From: Desulfotruncus arcticus DSM 17038
Lineage (GTDB): Bacteria; Bacillota; Desulfotomaculia; Desulfotomaculales; Desulfallaceae
DNA: 64,000 bases
Assembly (NCBI RefSeq): GCF_900113335.1
Contig: NZ_FOOX01000005.1
Location: 62,001 to 126,000 of the forward strand
Direction of reading: 5' to 3'
A program made the translations under genes and the position numbers. Numbering within the stretch: the stretch's first letter is position 1; each line of letters starts with the position of its first letter. The notes below the pieces were generated by a model. That model searched no databases. It saw only the letters and a list, made by a program, of their open reading frames with translations, and was not told where the DNA came from. Positions 27,171 through 36,501 of the stretch are shown one piece after another.

Positions 27171-28523
27171 CTATCCTTCCGTTACCCACTCTTGACCCTT
27201 TTTCTTATCGAAAGAGATGCATGTGTCAGTAGATTTATCCTGCATATAGATATAATCAAAATCTTTTTTGCTTTTTGCCTCTTCATATACTTCATAGGCT
27301 TCATTTTGGCATGCATTACAAGCTTGGAAAGGTACTGAAACCGCAAAAATTCTAACCGGTTGTTTATAGCCCCTGTCGCCCCGTGACTCAATAATAATAT
27401 ACCCCGGGCAATCCGGACAAACACGAACTTTTTCAAACTGTTCCTCTTCTATATAATCGGTGTCGTAATAGATAAATTTTTTCTTTTGATAGTATTTTCC
27501 ATTGCCAAATATCTTTTGAATATCTGCTTTATTTTTGTTTTCCCAGGTTTCCAAAAGTTTGTCAACCATTTTTTTAACCTGCGCCATTCTATCCTGATTT
27601 TCCTTAAACCTGCCCGGCCAGTAGTCAGGCTCCATTACGTATGAATAATCTTCGCCTGCCAGAGCTAATATGATGGCCAAATTGACGTAAGGTAACGCTG
27701 ATTCAATGGCGTAACCACCTTCCAGAACAGCAAGATCCGGCTTTAACTTACTGGTAAAATCAGCATAAGCTCTGGCTGTAAAACGCATACTGCCCAGCGG
27801 ATCGGTATAGTGGTTGTCCTGACCTGCTGAGTTGATAATTATATCCGGTTTAAAATCATTTAGAACCGGTAAGATTAAATTATCTACAACGTATAAAAAA
27901 GTCTCATCTGATGTGCCAGGCGGCAGCGGCACATTCAATGTCCTGGCGTAAGCCCCTGGACCACCTAATTCATGAATAAAACCGGTTCCGGGGAAAATAG
28001 TTCTGCCATCCTGGTGGAATGATATAAATAACACATCCGGGTCATGGTAAAAAATATCCTGAGTTCCATCGCCATGATGGGCATCCGAATCTACAATGGC
28101 AACTCTCTTGATCCCGTGGCGCCGCCGCAGGTATTCTACTAAAATGGCTTCATTATTGATACTGCAGAAACCCCGGTTCCCATGAACCACACGCATAGCG
28201 TGATGACCGGGAGGACGCACTAAAGCAAACCCATTTTTAATTTCCTTGTTAACTAAACTATCTCCCATTTGCAAAGTGGAACCAGCAGCTATAAGATGGG
28301 CCTCGGTTACTTGACTTTGTACCCGCGGCACACAAAAATGTGTCCTGGCAATATCGTGCAAGGTGGCCAGTCGTGGCGCAAACTCTTTGATTTGGGGTAA
28401 ATCCATTACACCTTCTTCAAATATTTGGTCACGGGTGTACAATAACCTTTCTTCCCTTTCAGGGTGGGTTGGTGATATGGCCCAGTCAAACGCAGGGAAA
28501 AATATTAGCCCGGTTTTTTCCAT
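27171..28523 (-). CDS. Histone deacetylase-family amidohydrolase with C-terminal zinc-ribbon-like extension
   Basis: 450-residue class of AcuC/acetoin-utilisation-type deacetylase. Catalytic segments are present: RPPGHHAM (His pair), VDSDAHHGDGTQDIFY (zinc-binding Asp/His) and SAGQDNHYTDPLG (second zinc Asp region). About 130 residues follow the catalytic domain, with CPDCPGY near residue 375 and CNACQNEAYEVYEEA near 415, a four-cysteine arrangement that could bind zinc. The substrate (acetyl-lysine, acetylated small molecule or polyamine) is unknown. It overlaps the stop of the HyuA-like gene by one base (TAATG) and ends 8 bp from mutL. Confidence 0.88.
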   Translation of the reverse strand: MEKTGLIFFPAFDWAISPTHPEREERLLYTRDQIFEEGVMDLPQIKEFAPRLATLHDIARTHFCVPRVQSQVTEAHLIAAGSTLQMGDSLVNKEIKNGFALVRPPGHHAMRVVHGNRGFCSINNEAILVEYLRRRHGIKRVAIVDSDAHHGDGTQDIFYHDPDVLFISFHQDGRTIFPGTGFIHELGGPGAYARTLNVPLPPGTSDETFLYVVDNLILPVLNDFKPDIIINSAGQDNHYTDPLGSMRFTARAYADFTSKLKPDLAVLEGGYAIESALPYVNLAIILALAGEDYSYVMEPDYWPGRFKENQDRMAQVKKMVDKLLETWENKNKADIQKIFGNGKYYQKKKFIYYDTDYIEEEQFEKVRVCPDCPGYIIIESRGDRGYKQPVRIFAVSVPFQACNACQNEAYEVYEEAKSKKDFDYIYMQDKSTDTCISFDKKKGQEWVTEG

Positions 28524-30205
28524 TAAAATTCACCCCTTGACCCAATATGTCCCATTATGCCCCTTGGAGTCTGCACGCAAATGTCATATATTCTTCCGGT
28601 AGTTACCCAGTTACGAACCATAGTAAAAACATCTCTACGAGTTACTTCGGTTTTTTCAATATTCTTTTTAAGCTCATACTTTTCCGCCCGTTTTTTAATC
28701 CAGTCATTAGCCAGCGTCAACGCGTCTTCTTCAGTAAAACGCTTTTGGGCAATTTGGCCCTGGAAACCCTCTTCTTCAATGGTATAGTACCCCTGCTCCG
28801 TATCTGCTCTTAAACTTACCTGTAAGGTCGGTAAAGCCACAGCCGCCCCAATGGCGTTAGCTACTGGCGCATACGGTGGAATTACGGGATAACAGCCTAT
28901 TTTTGCCGCTATTTTAGTGATAAAACCCGCTGCACCGCCACCTACTCCAACCACTATACGGGGACGTTCTTTTCTTTTTTGTAATACTTCCCATACTCTA
29001 TATGCAGGCTCCTGCTCCCATTGCAGGAACATTGCATCAATTTCCTTGATAATTATATCAATAACCAGATTAGTAATGTGATTGGCCACATCGTAACAGC
29101 TCATCCCCAGCGGTTTGCCCAAGGATTCCATAACATCCCGCGCCTTATCCTCATTTCCAACGCTGGTCAGGCCAAGCACCCTCAATGCATCCGTAGGAGT
29201 AGGCATGGGCCCGCCAAGGCAGTATGGTGCACCCAATCTTTCAGAATAAACAACAATCTCTTTGCCAACCCGTTCAACTATACTGTCACCACCTACGGGC
29301 ACAGACTTTACCGCCAACGCCCGTACCTGAGTCAGCTGATCGTAAACGGGAGCTCCCTTGGCTGCCAGTAACGGCTGGCCGCTTAAAATAAGAGCTAAAT
29401 CAGTGGTGGTACCACCGATATCAACAACGACAGATGTTTCCCCGGGAGGAATTAATGCCTGCACACCAAGGGTGCTGGCTGCAGGACCACTAAAGATTGT
29501 TTCTATGGGGATACCTGTTTCTTTGCCAAGCGGCATTGTGCCGCCGTCAGCTTTAAGGATAAAAACTGAACCGGTGATACCGCGCCTGACCATTGCTTCC
29601 TTGACCGAATCTACAAAATACGAATATTTATCTCTGGTGGCACAAGTCAACATAGTAGAGATGACACGCCGCGGAAAACTCAGCTGTCCCGCTACTTGAT
29701 GTCCCATCTCAATATGACATTCAGGGCAATACTTTTTAAGTACTTCCACAACTTCAACTTCATGCTTATTATTACGTACTGAAAATTTCCCTACCACTGC
29801 TACCTTCTTATAATCCTTGTTAAGCAAATCCACTACAGCGTTTTCTATTTCATCGAATCGTAATGGCATAATCTCCCGTCCCCTGTAATCTATGGCACCG
29901 GAAATTATATGAGTATCGGTTTTATACTGATAGTGAACATGGCTCAACCCTGGTCCGGGGATTAAAATAAGGCCTACGGGGTCATATTTTCTCTCTACGA
30001 TAAGATTAGTAATTAATGTTGTGCTAAAAACCACCCGATCAATTAATTCTGCAGGAACACCTTTCAAAATTTGATCCAGTGCACTTAGCAGAGAAGTAAG
30101 TATATCATTGCTGCCAGTAGGCACCTTTGCGGTTGCCCGAACTAATCCATTATCCAGCAATACAGCATCAGTGCAGGTCCCCCCAACATCGATACCGATA
30201 TACAT
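28523..30205 (-). CDS. Hydantoinase/oxoprolinase family protein (HyuA-like), without HyuB partner
   Basis: 560-residue protein with the actin-like ATPase N-terminus YIGIDVGGTCTDAVLLD, a middle VVVDIGGTTTDLALI and GVGGGAAGFITKIAAKIG. Such proteins are ATP-using subunits of N-methylhydantoinase, 5-oxoprolinase or acetone carboxylase. The usual HyuB partner is absent, so the reaction is uncertain. ATG at 30205 follows GGGGGTGAG and gives the standard N-terminus; the frame extends 9 codons upstream. It is co-directional with mutS and translationally coupled to the deacetylase gene. Confidence 0.82.
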   Translation of the reverse strand: MYIGIDVGGTCTDAVLLDNGLVRATAKVPTGSNDILTSLLSALDQILKGVPAELIDRVVFSTTLITNLIVERKYDPVGLILIPGPGLSHVHYQYKTDTHIISGAIDYRGREIMPLRFDEIENAVVDLLNKDYKKVAVVGKFSVRNNKHEVEVVEVLKKYCPECHIEMGHQVAGQLSFPRRVISTMLTCATRDKYSYFVDSVKEAMVRRGITGSVFILKADGGTMPLGKETGIPIETIFSGPAASTLGVQALIPPGETSVVVDIGGTTTDLALILSGQPLLAAKGAPVYDQLTQVRALAVKSVPVGGDSIVERVGKEIVVYSERLGAPYCLGGPMPTPTDALRVLGLTSVGNEDKARDVMESLGKPLGMSCYDVANHITNLVIDIIIKEIDAMFLQWEQEPAYRVWEVLQKRKERPRIVVGVGGGAAGFITKIAAKIGCYPVIPPYAPVANAIGAAVALPTLQVSLRADTEQGYYTIEEEGFQGQIAQKRFTEEDALTLANDWIKKRAEKYELKKNIEKTEVTRRDVFTMVRNWVTTGRIYDICVQTPRGIMGHIGSRGEF

Positions 30206-30243
30206 CAACTCACCCCCAGACCATTTAAACATTCATAAATATT

Positions 30244-32877
30244 TTAATTCTTCGAGAATATATTAATATCCTTCAATAACTTGTTTTCTATACCATGCTG
30301 ATTTTCTAATTTTTCCTTCCAGGACGCTATACGATTCAAAGCTTCCATCGGTGTCATTCTAACTGGATCTATCCGGGATAATTCTTCAACAATAGCTTTA
30401 GAACTGCAGTTTTTGCAAGATTTTTGATCCTGCCCGGCAGAAATAACTTTTTTATGGCTGTTATGCGTTTTATTTTCTTCAAGCTCTATTAGAAAATTCT
30501 TTGCTCTGCTTAAAACTAATTCCGGCAGTCCGGCGAGCTTAGCAACCTGAATGCCATAACTTCTATCAACCTTACCCGGCAGCACTTTGCGCAAAAAAAT
30601 AATTGTTTCATCTTTTTCCCTAACATCTATGGTGTAGTTGCATATTCCCGGCAGCTCTTCAAGATCTGTCAGTTCGTGGTAATGAGTGGAAAATAGTGTT
30701 CTTGCTTTAATTGTATTATGTATGTATTCAACTAGTGCCCTGGCGATGCTTATCCCATCGTAAGTGCTCGTGCCCCTGCCTACTTCATCCATAATTATTA
30801 GGCTTTCGGAGGTGGCTTTCTTGACTATCTCAGTACATTCACTCATTTCAACCATAAATGTGCTGCGACCGCCGGCCAAGTCGTCAGCCGCGCCAATGCG
30901 GGTAAAAATTTGGTCGACAATGCCGATTTCCGCACTGCTGGCAGGAACAAAACTTCCAATCTGGGCCATTAATGTAATTAAGGCAACCTGACGCATATAG
31001 GTGCTCTTACCGGCCATGTTCGGCCCAGTTAATAAAATCAATCTATTTTCCCGGTCCAACCTGGCTTCGTTAGGCACAAATTCACCGGCTCCCATGACCC
31101 GTTCTACCACCGGGTGTCGTCCTTCGTTGATAATAATTCTATTGCTGTTATTAACCAGAGGCCGGACATAATTTAAACTTTGCGCAGCTTCTGCCAGAGA
31201 AATAAGCACGTCCAACACCGCCAATTTATTTGCCAGCTGCTGGATCATGGGAACTTCTGCACAAACTTTTTGTCTCAACTCGGTAAACAAATCATATTCC
31301 AATTGAGTTAAACGATCTTCAGCCCCCATGATTAGTTCTTCATATTCTTTAATTTGAGGTGTAATAAATCTTTCCGCGTTCACAAGGGTTTGCCGCCTGG
31401 TATAATATTCCGGTACCAGGTTAAGATTAGATTTAGTCACTTCTATATAATATCCAAAGACCTTATTGTAACCAACTTTCAGGGTTTTAATACCTGTTTT
31501 TTCACGTTCTTCCGACTCTATTCTGGCCAACCAGTCTTTACCGCTGCGGCTGGCCTCCCTCAGCCGGTCAACTTCCGGATGGTAGCCACCCCGAATAATG
31601 CCCCCATCTCTTACTGAAACTGGAGGTTCATCAGCAATCGCCCGGCTTAAAATATTCATTAAATCTTTCATCTCGTCCAAGGACTGTTCTATTTTAACGA
31701 TTAACTCAGCTTCACAACTGACAAGAGCCATCTTTATTGATGGAAGTAGATAAAAAGATTTCTTTAAGGCAAGTAGATCCCTTGCATTGGCTGTACCATA
31801 AGAAACTTTACTGGCAAGCCGTTCAAGGTCATATACATCCTTTAGGTAGTCCTTAATTCTTTTGCGCAATAAAAGATTTTTGGACAGTTCCTCCACAGCA
31901 TCAAGGCGCATATTAATCTCATGAACATTTACCAGCGGCTGCTCAACCCAGAGCTTTAATAATCTGCCCCCCATTGCCGTACTGGTATAATCAAGCACCC
32001 AAATTAGCGTTCCCCATCTTGTGCCATCCTTAATTGACTTGGTTAATTCGAGGTTGCGACGCGATGAGGAATCAATTTTTAGATATTGATTGGAAAAATA
32101 CACTTTGGGAGCAGCTAATTGCTGCAAAGTCCTTTTTTGAGTTTCCAGCAAATAATTTAGGATAGCACCTGCAGCACGGACCCCTAGTTTAAGGCTAACA
32201 GATTCTTCCTGGACCCAATCAGCTCCAAATTGGTCTTTAATTAGTTTAAGGCAATTCTCATACTTATAATTCTCTTCATCAATTGTTGTAATAACGGCGT
32301 TTTTGTTTTGACCCAAATAATTAGTTATAAAACCGGAACTACTGCCTGGAGCTAAAAATTCAGACGGCTGCAGTCTGAAAACTTCATCCATTACTTCAGT
32401 CACAGCATTTTCACCGGTGTATTCTGTAAACATAAATAAGCCGGTGGAAACATCAGTATACGCTAACCCAAAACACCCGCTTTCACCTAAGACGGATGCC
32501 AAATAGTTGTTTTGTTTATCTTCCAAACACTGGCCTTCTATAACAGTTCCCGGAGTAATAACCCTGATAACCTCTCTTTTAACAAGTCCCTTGACCTCTT
32601 TGGGGTCTTCAACTTGCTCACAGACCGCTACCTTGCAACCTTTACTGATCAGTCGGGCAATGTAGGTTTCCGCAGCATGGTGAGGCACACCGCACATGGG
32701 TACTTTTTTTCCAGCACCGCCATCTCTTGCCGTAAGGGTGATTTCCAATAATTTAGAGGCATTTACAGCATCCTCAAAAAACATTTCATAAAAATCACCC
32801 ATACGAAAAAATAAAATACTGTCTTTATACTGCTGTTTAATTTGCAAGTACTGCTGAATCATTGGGGTAAATGACAC
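30244..32877 (-). CDS. mutS: DNA mismatch repair protein MutS
   Basis: 877-residue MutS1. The mismatch-reading Phe-x-Glu is in MGDFYEMF near residue 29. Connector, lever and clamp regions follow, then the ABC ATPase with GPNMAGKSTYMRQ, DEVGRGTSTYDG and STHYHELTDLE. Length is normal. The start is GTG at 32877, 5 bases after GGAGGGAG. Cys residues near the C-terminus (SCKNCS) are unusual but not part of a known motif. It stands downstream of the RicA-like gene behind that gene's terminator. Confidence 0.97.
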   Translation of the reverse strand: MSFTPMIQQYLQIKQQYKDSILFFRMGDFYEMFFEDAVNASKLLEITLTARDGGAGKKVPMCGVPHHAAETYIARLISKGCKVAVCEQVEDPKEVKGLVKREVIRVITPGTVIEGQCLEDKQNNYLASVLGESGCFGLAYTDVSTGLFMFTEYTGENAVTEVMDEVFRLQPSEFLAPGSSSGFITNYLGQNKNAVITTIDEENYKYENCLKLIKDQFGADWVQEESVSLKLGVRAAGAILNYLLETQKRTLQQLAAPKVYFSNQYLKIDSSSRRNLELTKSIKDGTRWGTLIWVLDYTSTAMGGRLLKLWVEQPLVNVHEINMRLDAVEELSKNLLLRKRIKDYLKDVYDLERLASKVSYGTANARDLLALKKSFYLLPSIKMALVSCEAELIVKIEQSLDEMKDLMNILSRAIADEPPVSVRDGGIIRGGYHPEVDRLREASRSGKDWLARIESEEREKTGIKTLKVGYNKVFGYYIEVTKSNLNLVPEYYTRRQTLVNAERFITPQIKEYEELIMGAEDRLTQLEYDLFTELRQKVCAEVPMIQQLANKLAVLDVLISLAEAAQSLNYVRPLVNNSNRIIINEGRHPVVERVMGAGEFVPNEARLDRENRLILLTGPNMAGKSTYMRQVALITLMAQIGSFVPASSAEIGIVDQIFTRIGAADDLAGGRSTFMVEMSECTEIVKKATSESLIIMDEVGRGTSTYDGISIARALVEYIHNTIKARTLFSTHYHELTDLEELPGICNYTIDVREKDETIIFLRKVLPGKVDRSYGIQVAKLAGLPELVLSRAKNFLIELEENKTHNSHKKVISAGQDQKSCKNCSSKAIVEELSRIDPVRMTPMEALNRIASWKEKLENQHGIENKLLKDINIFSKN

Positions 32878-32919
32878 GAATGCTCCCTCCTGGAGTCATT
32901 ATAACACAGCGTTAAAAAG

Positions 32920-32951
32920 AACTAAACCCGACCTTAGGCCGGGTTTTAGTT
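32920..32951 (-). terminator. Terminator after the YlbF/YmcA-family gene
   Basis: AACTAAACCCGACC and GGCCGGGTTTTAGTT form a long stem with a short TTA loop, just after the small gene's stop and just upstream of mutS. Confidence 0.85.
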
Positions 32952-32953
32952 GC

Positions 32954-33334
32954 TTAATTACCGCAACCGCTACAACTTGAACAGCAATCGTCGGAACAAG
33001 AATGATCATTACCGGAAATTGCCTTGGCTATAATGTTATTAATTTCTTCTAAAATCTTTTCGAAATTCTGCTGGGCGGCGAAAAATTGATAAATTAAGGG
33101 GTTGTTCAACATTTTCTTCTCCAGAACTTGTACATCTTCCTTTTGGCTGTCTGTAAGCTGTTCACCTTTCCTCTGAATATCCATATACACTTTTTGCTTT
33201 TCGTTGAACTCATTAATAATTTGCTGAGCCTCGTTATCCTGCATCATTGCCATCTCCGCATTTTTCATTTCGGTCAATTCTTTTGATGTTGAAATTTCTT
33301 GCCCAAGTTCATAGGCCTTCTCCAAAATAGACAT
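32954..33334 (-). CDS. YlbF/YmcA (Ric) family protein with cysteine-rich tail
   Basis: 126-residue helical protein. The core ILEKAYELGQEISTSKE, LIYQFFAAQQNFEKIL and coiled-coil-like middle match the YlbF/YmcA (RicF/RicA) family, whose members form an Fe-S-containing complex with RicT that affects RNase Y and sporulation in Bacillus. Gene order miaB-(this)-mutS equals ymcB-ymcA-cotE/mutS of B. subtilis, so it sits in the ricA place. The last 15 residues carry six Cys (CSDDCCSSCSGCGN), more like RicF, and may bind an iron-sulfur cluster or metal. ATG follows AAGGAGG. Confidence 0.85.
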   Translation of the reverse strand: MSILEKAYELGQEISTSKELTEMKNAEMAMMQDNEAQQIINEFNEKQKVYMDIQRKGEQLTDSQKEDVQVLEKKMLNNPLIYQFFAAQQNFEKILEEINNIIAKAISGNDHSCSDDCCSSCSGCGN

Positions 33335-33350
33335 TTTATACCTCCTTTAT

Positions 33351-34694
33351 TTAAAGGGCATTACCCTCACCTTCAAGATGTGTTAAGCTGTAACCAGTAA
33401 TTTTCAAAGGAAGTATTTTCCCTATTACATCTTTTTCGCCCTTAAAAACTACGATTTTATTCGTTCTGGTTCTGGCACTCAGCAGCTCAGAATTTGTTTT
33501 ACTGGGACCTTCAACCAGGCATTCCAGCACTTTGCCGACATCTAACTTATTTTTTCCTAAACTAATCTGATTCTGTAACTGTATAATTTCTTGAATGCGT
33601 TTACTTTTGACCTCATCAGGTATTTGCTCCTCCATCTTGGCAGCGGGTGTCCCCTCTCTCTTGTTATAAACAAAAGTAAAAGCACTGTCAAATTTTATTT
33701 CTTGCATCAACTCAAAAGTATCTCTAAAATCAGCATCGGTTTCACCTGGAAAACCAACCATCACATCTGTGGTCAAAGAGACATCAGGAATCGCTGCCCT
33801 TATTCTTGCTACCAGATTAAAATAATCTTCACGGGAGTAACCACGATTCATTTTTTTAAGAATTTTGTTGCTGCCGGCCTGCACTGGTAAATGAATATGT
33901 TCACACACTTTGGACAAGCCGGCAATAGTAACTATGAGCTTGTCATTAAAGTCTCTTGGATGTGATGTCATGTAACGAATTCTGTCAACGCTGTCAATTG
34001 AGTTGACCCTTGTTAGGAGGTCTGCAAAGTCTATACCTCCTTTTATGTCCTTGCCGAATGAATTAACATTCTGACCAAGCAAAGTAATGTCTTTGTAGCC
34101 CTCTTGTCCAAGTTTAGTAATCTCATTAATAATTGTTTCCTGGCTTCTGCTTCTTTCCCGGCCCCTGACGTATGGCACAATACAGTAAGTGCAAAAATTA
34201 TTGCAGCCCAGCATAATATTTACCCATGCCCTAACACCGGGCACCCTCTTAACTGTAAAATCACATTCTTCCATGCCAGCTTCCTGCCAAACATCAATAA
34301 CCTGCTGTTTTGTTTCCCGTGCCCTGGTGAGCAAATCTCCCAGTGTATGTAAATTAAAGGTGCCAAAAACAACATCAACATAAGGGAACCTTTGTTTAAG
34401 CCGCTTACCTACATGCTCCTGCTGACTCATGCAACCACCAACACCAATAATTAAATCGGGCTTGTTTTTTTTAATTTTCCCCAGCCGGCCCAATAATCCG
34501 TATACCTTGTTTTCAGCAGTTTCTCTGACACAGCACGTATTAATAATGATTAAATCTGCCTCGTTAATGTCTTGTACAGGATTATAACCGTTATTCTCCA
34601 GGATACCGGCAATTCGTTCAGAATCATGTTCATTCATTTGGCAACCGAAGGTAATAATAAGGTACTTTTTATTCTTAATTTTTTCCGTACTCAT
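33351..34694 (-). CDS. miaB: tRNA-2-methylthio-N6-dimethylallyladenosine synthase MiaB
   Basis: 447-residue radical SAM methylthiotransferase acting on i6A37, the product of MiaA. The N-terminal UPF0004 domain has cluster cysteines in FGCQMNEHDSE, NTCCVRE and VGGCMSQQ; the radical SAM motif is CNNFCTYC (CxxxCxxC); the C-terminal TRAM domain ends with GYSLTHLEGE. A TTG at 34715 is in frame, but ATG 34694, about 11 bases after GGAG, is the natural start. It lies 16 bp upstream of the Ric-family gene. Confidence 0.96.
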   Translation of the reverse strand: MSTEKIKNKKYLIITFGCQMNEHDSERIAGILENNGYNPVQDINEADLIIINTCCVRETAENKVYGLLGRLGKIKKNKPDLIIGVGGCMSQQEHVGKRLKQRFPYVDVVFGTFNLHTLGDLLTRARETKQQVIDVWQEAGMEECDFTVKRVPGVRAWVNIMLGCNNFCTYCIVPYVRGRERSRSQETIINEITKLGQEGYKDITLLGQNVNSFGKDIKGGIDFADLLTRVNSIDSVDRIRYMTSHPRDFNDKLIVTIAGLSKVCEHIHLPVQAGSNKILKKMNRGYSREDYFNLVARIRAAIPDVSLTTDVMVGFPGETDADFRDTFELMQEIKFDSAFTFVYNKREGTPAAKMEEQIPDEVKSKRIQEIIQLQNQISLGKNKLDVGKVLECLVEGPSKTNSELLSARTRTNKIVVFKGEKDVIGKILPLKITGYSLTHLEGEGNAL

Positions 34695-34778
34695 GTAAAG
34701 TTTCGCTCCATTCAACCCAAAATCTTCTTAATTATAGCGCAAATATATAATAGAAACAAATCTGAGACCCGTTTTAAA

Positions 34779-34808
34779 AGAAAAACCGGGCAAATGCCCG
34801 GTTTTTCT
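34779..34808 (-). terminator. Terminator of the beta-oxidation operon (works on both strands)
   Basis: AAAAACCGGGC-aaat-GCCCGGTTTTT, a strong stem with T-runs on both strands, 13 bp after the stop of the enoyl-CoA hydratase gene and downstream of the operon. Confidence 0.9.
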
Positions 34809-34820
34809 TTATAAGAAACT

Positions 34821-35603
34821 TTATTGCCCCTTAAATTCGGGTTTCTTTTTGCCCAGAAATGCGCTAATGCCTTCACCCCTGTCATCTGTGGCAAATGAAA
34901 CGGCAAATAAATCTGCTTCATGAATGAATGCTTTTTCTATATCCATTTCCAATCCTTCGTTGACAGCCTCTTTGGTTAATTGAACCGCTATGGGACCTTT
35001 AGCAGCTATCCGCTTGGCCATGCTTTTACAAAAATCAATCAGCTCAGCCGCAGGAACAACGTGGTTGACCAGACCAATGCGCTGCGCGGCTGCTGCATCA
35101 TAGATATCGGCTGTAAATAAAATTTCTTTGGCCAGGCCGGGATTAACCAGTCTGGTAAGTCTTTGTGTTCCGCCAAAGCCTGCAATAATGCCCAACCCCA
35201 CCTCGGGCTGTCCCAATTTGGCATTTTCTGATGCAACGCGAATATCACAAGCCATGGAAAGCTCGCAGCCGCCTCCCAAAGCAAAACCATTGACGGCGGC
35301 AATAACGGGTTTGTTCAAATTCTCTATTTTACTGAAGACTTTCTGGCCCAGACGGGCAAAGTTTCTGGCTTCAAGCGGCTTCAAAGTCTGCATGAAAGCT
35401 ATGTCGGCACCGGCAACAAAAGCTTTATCGCCCGCGCCTGTTATAATGACAACTCTTACTTCGCCATCTGCACTTAGCTGTTCCATAGCCGCATCAATTT
35501 CTTTTAAAGTGTCGCCATTCAATGCGTTGAGTACCTTGGGCCTGTTTATGGTCAAGATAGCGATATTACCGTCTTTTTCTAGCAAAATATTTTCAAAAGA
35601 CAT
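34821..35603 (-). CDS. crt: Enoyl-CoA hydratase (crotonase)
   Basis: 260-residue crotonase that hydrates crotonyl-CoA to 3-hydroxybutyryl-CoA. Both catalytic glutamates are visible, in GGGCELSMACD and QPEVGLGII; the oxyanion loop is AFVAGADIAFM. The open frame continues 58 codons upstream into hbd, but the ATG at 35603 has GGAGG upstream and gives the family-typical start MSFENILLEK. It is the last gene of bcd-etfB-etfA-thl-hbd-crt and is followed by the terminator. Confidence 0.95.
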   Translation of the reverse strand: MSFENILLEKDGNIAILTINRPKVLNALNGDTLKEIDAAMEQLSADGEVRVVIITGAGDKAFVAGADIAFMQTLKPLEARNFARLGQKVFSKIENLNKPVIAAVNGFALGGGCELSMACDIRVASENAKLGQPEVGLGIIAGFGGTQRLTRLVNPGLAKEILFTADIYDAAAAQRIGLVNHVVPAAELIDFCKSMAKRIAAKGPIAVQLTKEAVNEGLEMDIEKAFIHEADLFAVSFATDDRGEGISAFLGKKKPEFKGQ

Positions 35604-35631
35604 GATATCCCTCCTAATTCTGCTACTAGAA

Positions 35632-36480
35632 CTAATAAACGTAAAAGCCTCTACCGGACTTTCTGCCATACCAGCCGGCGGCAACATATTTGCGAAGCAG
35701 CGGGCACGGGCGATATTTACTGTCACCAAAGCCCTCATAAAGCACTTCCATGATATAAAGGCAGGTATCAAGACCAATTAAGTCGGCCAAAGCCAGGGGC
35801 CCCATTGGATGGTTCATACCCAATTTCATTACCTGGTCAACTGCCTCAGGTGTCGCAATGCCCTCATAAACGCAATAAATCGCCTCATTAATCATTGGGA
35901 TCAGCACACGGTTACTGACAAACCCGGGGGCGTCGTTAACTTCTACCGGTACCTTGCTCATTTGTTCGCTCAGTTCCTTGACAGTGTTATACGTTTCGTC
36001 ATTTGTAGCCAGACCCCTGATAATTTCCACCAGCTTCATTACCGGAACCGGATTCATAAAATGCATGCCGATAACTTTTCCCGGACGTTTGGTCACTGCG
36101 GCAATTTCAGTAATCGGCAGTGATGATGTATTAGTCGCCAAAATAGCGTGCTCAGGGCAAATATTATCTAAATCTTTAAATATTCTGCCTTTAATTTCCA
36201 TATTTTCAATTGCTGCTTCTACTACGAGATCCACATCCCCTGCGTCCTGCAAACTGGTTGAGGGAGTGATTAATTTCAAAATGCTATCCTTTTTAACCTC
36301 ATCAATACGCCCTTTGCTGACATCACGGCTTAAGTTTTTTTCAATAATACCCAGGCCACGGCTTACAAACTCGTCTTTAATATCATTCAGTACTACCTGA
36401 ATACCGGCCACTGCCGCCACCTGAGCAATACCGGAGCCCATTTGACCGGCCCCAATAACCATAATTTTTTTAACTTCCAC
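35632..36480 (-). CDS. hbd: 3-hydroxybutyryl-CoA dehydrogenase
   Basis: 282-residue NAD(P)-dependent 3-hydroxyacyl-CoA dehydrogenase. The Rossmann motif [14 protein letters not shown] begins the protein; [27 protein letters not shown] (catalytic His) and [12 protein letters not shown] are diagnostic. Length equals clostridial Hbd. GTG 36480 follows GGAGGGG. It oxidises 3-hydroxybutyryl-CoA to acetoacetyl-CoA between Crt and thiolase. Confidence 0.95.
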   Translation of the reverse strand: MEVKKIMVIGAGQMGSGIAQVAAVAGIQVVLNDIKDEFVSRGLGIIEKNLSRDVSKGRIDEVKKDSILKLITPSTSLQDAGDVDLVVEAAIENMEIKGRIFKDLDNICPEHAILATNTSSLPITEIAAVTKRPGKVIGMHFMNPVPVMKLVEIIRGLATNDETYNTVKELSEQMSKVPVEVNDAPGFVSNRVLIPMINEAIYCVYEGIATPEAVDQVMKLGMNHPMGPLALADLIGLDTCLYIMEVLYEGFGDSKYRPCPLLRKYVAAGWYGRKSGRGFYVY

Positions 36481-36501
36481 CTGTTACCCCTCCATCTCTA
36501 T

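Noticed and set aside
35128-35781. Long plus-strand frame of 217 codons
   Set aside because: It is antisense to crt and hbd, which have clear family motifs; it has no ribosome site and unlikely composition.
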